From positions 372,001 to 436,000 of the forward strand of contig CBFFRP010000123.1 of NCBI GenBank assembly GCA_965644295.1: a DNA stretch of 64,000 bases, given 5' to 3'. The notes beneath the pieces were generated by a model. The model was given only the letters and a program-made list of their open reading frames with translations, had not been told where the DNA came from and searched no databases. Below, in pieces: positions 59,101 through 64,000 of the stretch. Position 1 is the stretch's first letter. Each line of letters begins with the position of its first letter. A program made the position numbers and the translations under genes. This DNA comes from Paraphysomonas bandaiensis. Lineage: Eukaryota > Chrysophyceae.

Positions 59101-61846
59101 ATGAATTCACCTGGAGATACTTTCCAAAGCTTACAACATTGCCATTTGAGGTACTGTATAAGTCATACACGGTGTTGATTTTCATATATACGTGTTATAC
59201 TTTTAGTTTGTCTACGTTTGAAAAGTTATTTGCTGTGTTGCTCAGTCTGGGAGATTCTGTTTATGTTGAGGTAAAGTTGGTGTTTTTGTAGCTTTTTAGT
59301 CTGAATTTTGCTTTTCGAAGTTACCGGAAATTGGTTTTATTCACTCCCTATTTCTCAAATATGCAAATGAGTGCGCTGGCATAGTTACGGAACGTTATCA
59401 GAATATATCTTCCGTCCTAAAGTATACAGCTTCTCGCATTCCTATTCCTGAAGCGATGCAAAAAGATATATGTTCTCACTTCGCAACCGGAGAGTGTTTA
59501 CAAGTTCACATTTCTGAAATTGAAGAAATCAGTACCGGTGGTGCGGATGCTCAGGTTGGAGCCGTAATATATATTATATGAGTTAACTGCCAATTAGGGT
59601 TATCCAACATCTATATATGAAATACATGTCCAGATAGGGAACTTTACTACAGATAGTGGCAATGATTCAGAGAACCGTTTATCAGAAGGAAGCGATTCCC
59701 TGGTATCTGAATTTTCATCTGTGAAGATGGCTCACCATGGAATTAGCGTATACACATTGTTGCACCTAGGAATTGACAATGACTTGCGCAAAGTGTTGAT
59801 GAAGCTATATTTAGACTTCCCGATATATCATGTCGGTTCAGTTGGCCAAGAAAACATTTTTCCATGGACGTTGTTTGTTCAAGTTTATATCCAACAAAAA
59901 GATGAACCCAGTCGAGTTCTTGATTTAGTACATTTTTCAAAAGCAAGTAACGATGATGTAATTTCAAAAGTGAAAAGTAGTACATGGTCAGTGTCCACGG
60001 GAGAAGAAGACCTATTTTCTGCCCGCAGAGCTGCTGATTTATACTGGAACACAATACGAAGGGAAATGAAGTCCCATCGCAGTGAGCTTGCAGCCGAGGC
60101 TAGGTAAGCGAGCTTCGGCAATATTTATTTTGTTAATTGAAATGTCGTTTGTCTAGATTCTCATTTGTTGAGCACAATAGTGGGATGGGTTTCTTATCTG
60201 CACAGTTAGCGCTGGAATACAGCAACGCTAGCGTCATATCTCTTGAGAAAAACAAAGCTAAAACCGATCACCATGTTAGGATGGTAACAGATTTAAATAT
60301 CGAAAACAATATTGTATGTACAAAAGGTATCGAAAGTGACAGCTATGTTTTTCAACGAATTTATGAGAGTCCGGAATTGTTTCGTTTCCAATTATATGCC
60401 CGGGGTCTGTTAGAAGCATTCGGTGATGCAAATGATATGGAGAGCTGGGGTAAAGACCTGGGAGCAATTCTATCATCTGCACTTACAACATTTGTGGCTG
60501 TTCCTTCAGCAGCGCAAGTGTCACTTGTCATGTCTGTGTTTTCGGATTTTAAAGGTGGCCACTTGTCCGGTCCCTATCGACCGCTCTCGGATATATATGG
60601 AAGTCATGCGTCTGATGCAGAAAGTATGCAGTGGGAACAGTCTTCATCCGTTTCTACTCATCCGAGAGATGAGTACAGAGGGTTTGAAACGATGTACCTT
60701 CTCTCTGCCACTCGCGCATATAATGGAGCAACTCAAATATCACTGAGTCCCGTTTATGCTGACGAAAAATCGGCCTCTCCACTTTTGATACGGTGTGACA
60801 TCACTAATATGACACGTCATGTGCATCATCACTATGACTACGCGAAAGATGGACATTCAAGAACGTATACTATGAGGGTGGAAGTGAATTCATCTGAAAC
60901 GAGTGCTGTCGTAAACACTGTTGGTGATCCGTCAGTAGCTATTCCCTCGCGAAATGGTGAGCATGTTACTCTTGAATCTCTCGTAGCTCCGGGAAGTGCT
61001 GCTACTGTATACGACCTTCCGTTTGGGATGCATCCTAACCATCATGAAGTAGTATCTGTTAGATTATATAGAGATAAGGATGCTTTCCCCATTCCTTACA
61101 CAAGCATTTATGGTGTCACGTTAATATCGATATTGCGTATGGGGCTGGATGAAAGGCAAAGAGAGAGACTATTCACATCGTTTTTAAAGCTACCACTTTA
61201 CGAAGATATGGCTCCCTGGAATATAGTTTTGATGGGAAAGGTTTGCCATTGTGGATAATTTCGTGGCTATATAACGTCGTGCTAATGTAGGAAATGGCAT
61301 ATATTGACTATGATACACGGGATATCACATTTGATTCTGATGTTCCAAAAGCCTATCGGGTAACTCTTAGAGGTTATTTCAACTGCGTTCAAGCATGACA
61401 TGTGTTGCAGGTAATGTCAGTTCTGATGAACTATAAACGTACAGTGGAGGATTTCAAGAGATGTGGGTCTAAAGCACCAACAGTATACGGTATATCTTTT
61501 ATATCGGATTGCGTGGGTTCTTTTCGGAGTTCTTCGCCCTCTATTACTTGCAGTAACCTCCAATTCCCTGTTCCATGTGCTGACGGTCACTGTCACTCTG
61601 ACTATATTTCATGCCTGCGTGTAAGAATGGTGTCCTGGTTATTTTTCAGTCTTAACAGATTTTGTTCAGGCACTTTCAGACCAAGCGGATGTACTAGTGG
61701 CCGACTCGATTTCATCGGACAAATATAGTGAAATGAGTATTCAGGATATGGAAATGTCTCGAGCAATAGCTGCTGCAATGAAATCTGGAGTAGGAGCTTT
61801 TGACAATAAAGGGTTTGTTTCCTCACTCCGTTCAAAGCAGCAGTGA
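56198..61846 (+). CDS. large type II membrane protein with a methyltransferase-like domain
   Basis: Exons 56198-58428, 58480-58707, 58782-59150, 59207-59270, 59321-59554, 59634-60103, 60157-61240, 61291-61359, 61411-61618 and ~61659-61846; ~1,714 aa. The start MDKTIKQKRPSMKIR is followed by one helix (~15-32: LVTLIVCGIVSVFFIMS), giving type II topology. The next ~750 residues are Ser-rich with many Asn-x-Ser/Thr sequons, as expected for a lumenal or external stem. From ~1,200 a Rossmann S-adenosylmethionine-binding pattern appears (FVEHNSGMGFLSAQLALEY...ASVISLEKNK). Later come PWNIVLMGKEMAYIDYDTRD and VMSVLMNYKRTVEDFKRCG, a block I associate only with uncharacterised proteins. A 51-nt intron (58429-58479) mimics a second membrane helix if retained. 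The last splice is uncertain. Substrate unknown; glycan or protein modification in the secretory pathway is inferred. Confidence 0.75.
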
Positions 61847-62575
61847 AAGTTGCTGCTATGTGCTTGTAGATAGGAATTCTTTCTGATGTTTAGTGCATTT
61901 AGGACTTTTTAGGCGTATTGATTGATTTGCGAAAATTAATACATACTCAATTGTAAGTACAAACGTAAAAACTCAGTCGCAATTGATAAAGGTCGTTTTA
62001 TAGAATCGAAATATCATTTCGGCGCTAACAAGACTAAATGATAGAAAAAATGATAGGCTTTTGGTGGATAATATCTATTATGACTGCTGATGAACAATTT
62101 TGGGTAGAAGCGTAGAATCATGTATATGAAGACACGTGGCATGTTCACGGTACTTTTAGTTTTTCTCAAAATTACTTCTGTTCTAAAGTTTCGATAGCTA
62201 CGCACTTATGGAGATAGCAGATTGTTGTTTCACATTGATATTGTAAGTGAATTTAAGCAATACATCTGAGAAGCGATAGTTGAAGACACAAGAAATCGTC
62301 ATCAATAGCAATTCTTGATTCTTGTGAAGTGTAGTGTATAGGTATACACAAGCATACTATGTGCACTATGAAAGTGTAGTAGTCGACACAGCTAAAGACA
62401 TTGCTTTGGTGCGTTATGTTTGATAAAAATTATAACGTCCACCAATATATACAAATAACCTTTCATCACATAACTGTAGATGTGAATAACAAACAATACA
62501 AATCTATGGATAACAAATTCCACACTGGTAAAACGTCAAATTGCCGTGAACATGAAGTAACTAAACTGATGTGTT
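61847..62575. other. convergent gap, nothing recognised
   Basis: AT-rich 729-bp gap between converging genes. No repeat family member or supported frame. Confidence 0.4.
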
Positions 62576-64000
62576 CTACAGATCAATATTAGAGCGACGC
62601 CCGACAGTGATGCTAACTGGGGTGGCCACAGGTAATTCAATATAAGTCGAGTTGGCTCGAGAGGATGGTATACTGATGTCGCTAACTTCCACAACTGTGC
62701 CGGCCGGAGTTGCTGATGAACGAGACTGACTCGGCGTAACCTCAGCAGTACTGACAGCTCTGTCACCTGGCATAAATACCTGAGCGCGGGGTATATAATT
62801 AATTCCACGGAAAACAACATCATTATGCCGCTGCTTCCATTTATAAACGCAATGAATTGCTCCCCGTATCGCAATAAGAGTAAAAAACACTGCTAGAACT
62901 GATACGAACACAACACCAAAATCAACTTCTGTGTTAGAATCGGACCCACTTCCTCTAACGACTTCTCTAACCCTGGTTGGCACAGAGGTTGGCATCGTTG
63001 GCTGAGGGGTAGGTACAAGAGTTGGGGTTCTTGTCGGCTGAGGTGAGGGCTCGGATATGGGAACATAGGTGGGAATACTACTTGGCGAAGTTGGGCCGAT
63101 TGACGGTGTAGTTGACGGTACAGAAGTTGTTGGAGTGGCGGATGGACTGGTAGGGGCAACAGACGGTGATTCTGTCGGCTGCGACGATATTGTAGGTACG
63201 TTTGTGGGAACCGGTATCAGAGAGTACATGTATGCCGACCCCGAGCTTATCCCATTATCATCCGTACCGTATGCAGTAACAGATATAGTACTTTCGTATA
63301 CCCTTGTGGCGACACCAAAGTAATCTTGGTAAATACCATCCATAGCAACTAGCTTCATGTGCTGTGTCCACTCGCTCTCTTCCCGCCGAAAGACATAAGT
63401 TGATCCTATCGTGTTATTAAAAAACACATCAATCTATATTGCAGCCGCTTCAGTACCTGAATCGAGCCCCTTATCATCGTCAGTAGCAGCGGACACAAGC
63501 GCTGTGTTGCCATAGATTGATACACTTGTTCCTAGAAAATCACCAGATGATGTATCTGCGGATTGAAGCTTAGCAGTACGTGTCCACATCGCCCCGCTGT
63601 ACGTAAATATATACGCAGCACCTTAACATTCAACACATGTAAGATATTTGTATCACCCATTACACAAAGGAGGGAACTATACCTGCATTAGCCCCATAAG
63701 TCTGGTCTCTATAGGCACCACCAATAAAATTTTCTCCGTGCATTTGTAAAGATACTCCAAAATAACTTAAAATTCGTTATACAGAGTAGAATAAGAAAGA
63801 CCATCGCCTCGTACCTGAAACTCTGAGCATCTGTTGGTATTACCATTTGTTGCTGAGACCATTTGGATGCACCGCTGCTGCTTTCTCTAGAAAATGCATA
63901 CACTGCCCCGCGTCGGTTAAAAAATCCATACGCCCCCACCAACAGCTGATCTTCAAAAGTACTTACTGACAGCCCAAAGTAGTTTTCACTTGCACCGTCA
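62576..64000 (-). CDS. FG-GAP repeat surface receptor with PT-rich stalk (partial, 5' end outside)
   Basis: Exons visible: 64000-63815 (continues beyond the window), 63765-63683, 63621-63457 and 63405-62576. The outer part is a series of FG-GAP-type blades: YFGLSVSTFEDQLLVGAYG..RGAVYAFSR, YFGVSLQMHGENFIGGAY, FLGTSVSIYGNTALVSAATDDDKGLDSG joined to STYVFRREESEWTQ, and DYFGVATRVYESTISVTAYG. A ~90-residue Pro/Thr/Ser stalk (PTSPSATPTTSVP-like repeats) follows, then a transmembrane helix (VVFVSVLAVFFTLIAIRG) and a ~100-residue basic cytosolic tail. The layout recalls integrin-alpha-like adhesion receptors; such FG-GAP/PT-stalk proteins are frequent in stramenopiles. The ligand is unknown. The 51-nt intron 63406-63456 removes an in-frame TAG. 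Confidence 0.88.

Noticed and set aside
63406-63456. In-frame TAG in the FG-GAP gene suggesting a pseudogene
   Set aside because: A 51-nt GT-AG intron covers it, and the join recreates the expected DSGSTYVF pattern.

Overview
The window is eukaryotic nuclear DNA. Its genes are split by very short GT-AG introns (mostly 43-80 nt) whose frames I could follow across splice sites. It carries classic eukaryote-only genes: AP-2 sigma, an ArfGAP, a BEACH-WD40 giant, SRP14, MLH1 and a Mediator-like protein. The host looks like a free-living or host-associated protist. An FG-GAP receptor with a Pro/Thr stalk and an N-myristoylatable EF-hand calpain are the sort of genes common in stramenopiles. That placement is an inference, not something the sequence proves.

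Layout, left to right: a small membrane protein (-); a Gln/His-rich nuclear-type protein (-); a (TACA)156 microsatellite; an EF-hand/calpain pseudoprotease (+); a NO66/MINA53-like JmjC protein (-); aspartyl aminopeptidase (+); AP-2 sigma (-); a BAR-PH-ArfGAP-ankyrin protein (+); a 4.3-kb repeat-rich gap with a tRNA; a small unknown gene (-); a cyclin-D1-binding-protein homologue (+); a myristoylatable EF-hand protein (-); a four-TM protein (+); a membrane-anchored purple acid phosphatase (-); a 4,423-aa BEACH-WD40 protein (+); a repeat-rich gap with a 270-bp-arm palindrome; a tandem ATP-grasp ligase (-); MLH1 (+); SRP14 (-); a ~1,700-aa type II membrane protein with a methyltransferase-like fold (+); and an FG-GAP/PT-stalk receptor (-) running off the right edge.

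The genes alternate strand almost perfectly. This gives a series of head-to-head pairs separated by roughly 400-650 bp, which are probable bidirectional promoters. Mobile or repeated DNA lies in convergent or tandem gaps. The one exception, the microsatellite, has expanded inside a divergent gap. Several genes share membrane-trafficking or endocytic roles (AP-2 sigma beside the ArfGAP, the BEACH protein, SRP14), but nothing shows an operon-like pathway.

The most unusual items are a calpain with all three catalytic residues replaced, a JmjC protein missing its HxD iron-binding motif, and a myristoylatable protein made of two ATP-grasp ligase modules that share a 134-bp identical (gene-converted) tract. 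Others are a dispersed hairpin-rich repeat with pol III box-like motifs, a tRNA with a Gly-like body but an Asp anticodon, and a large near-perfect palindrome.
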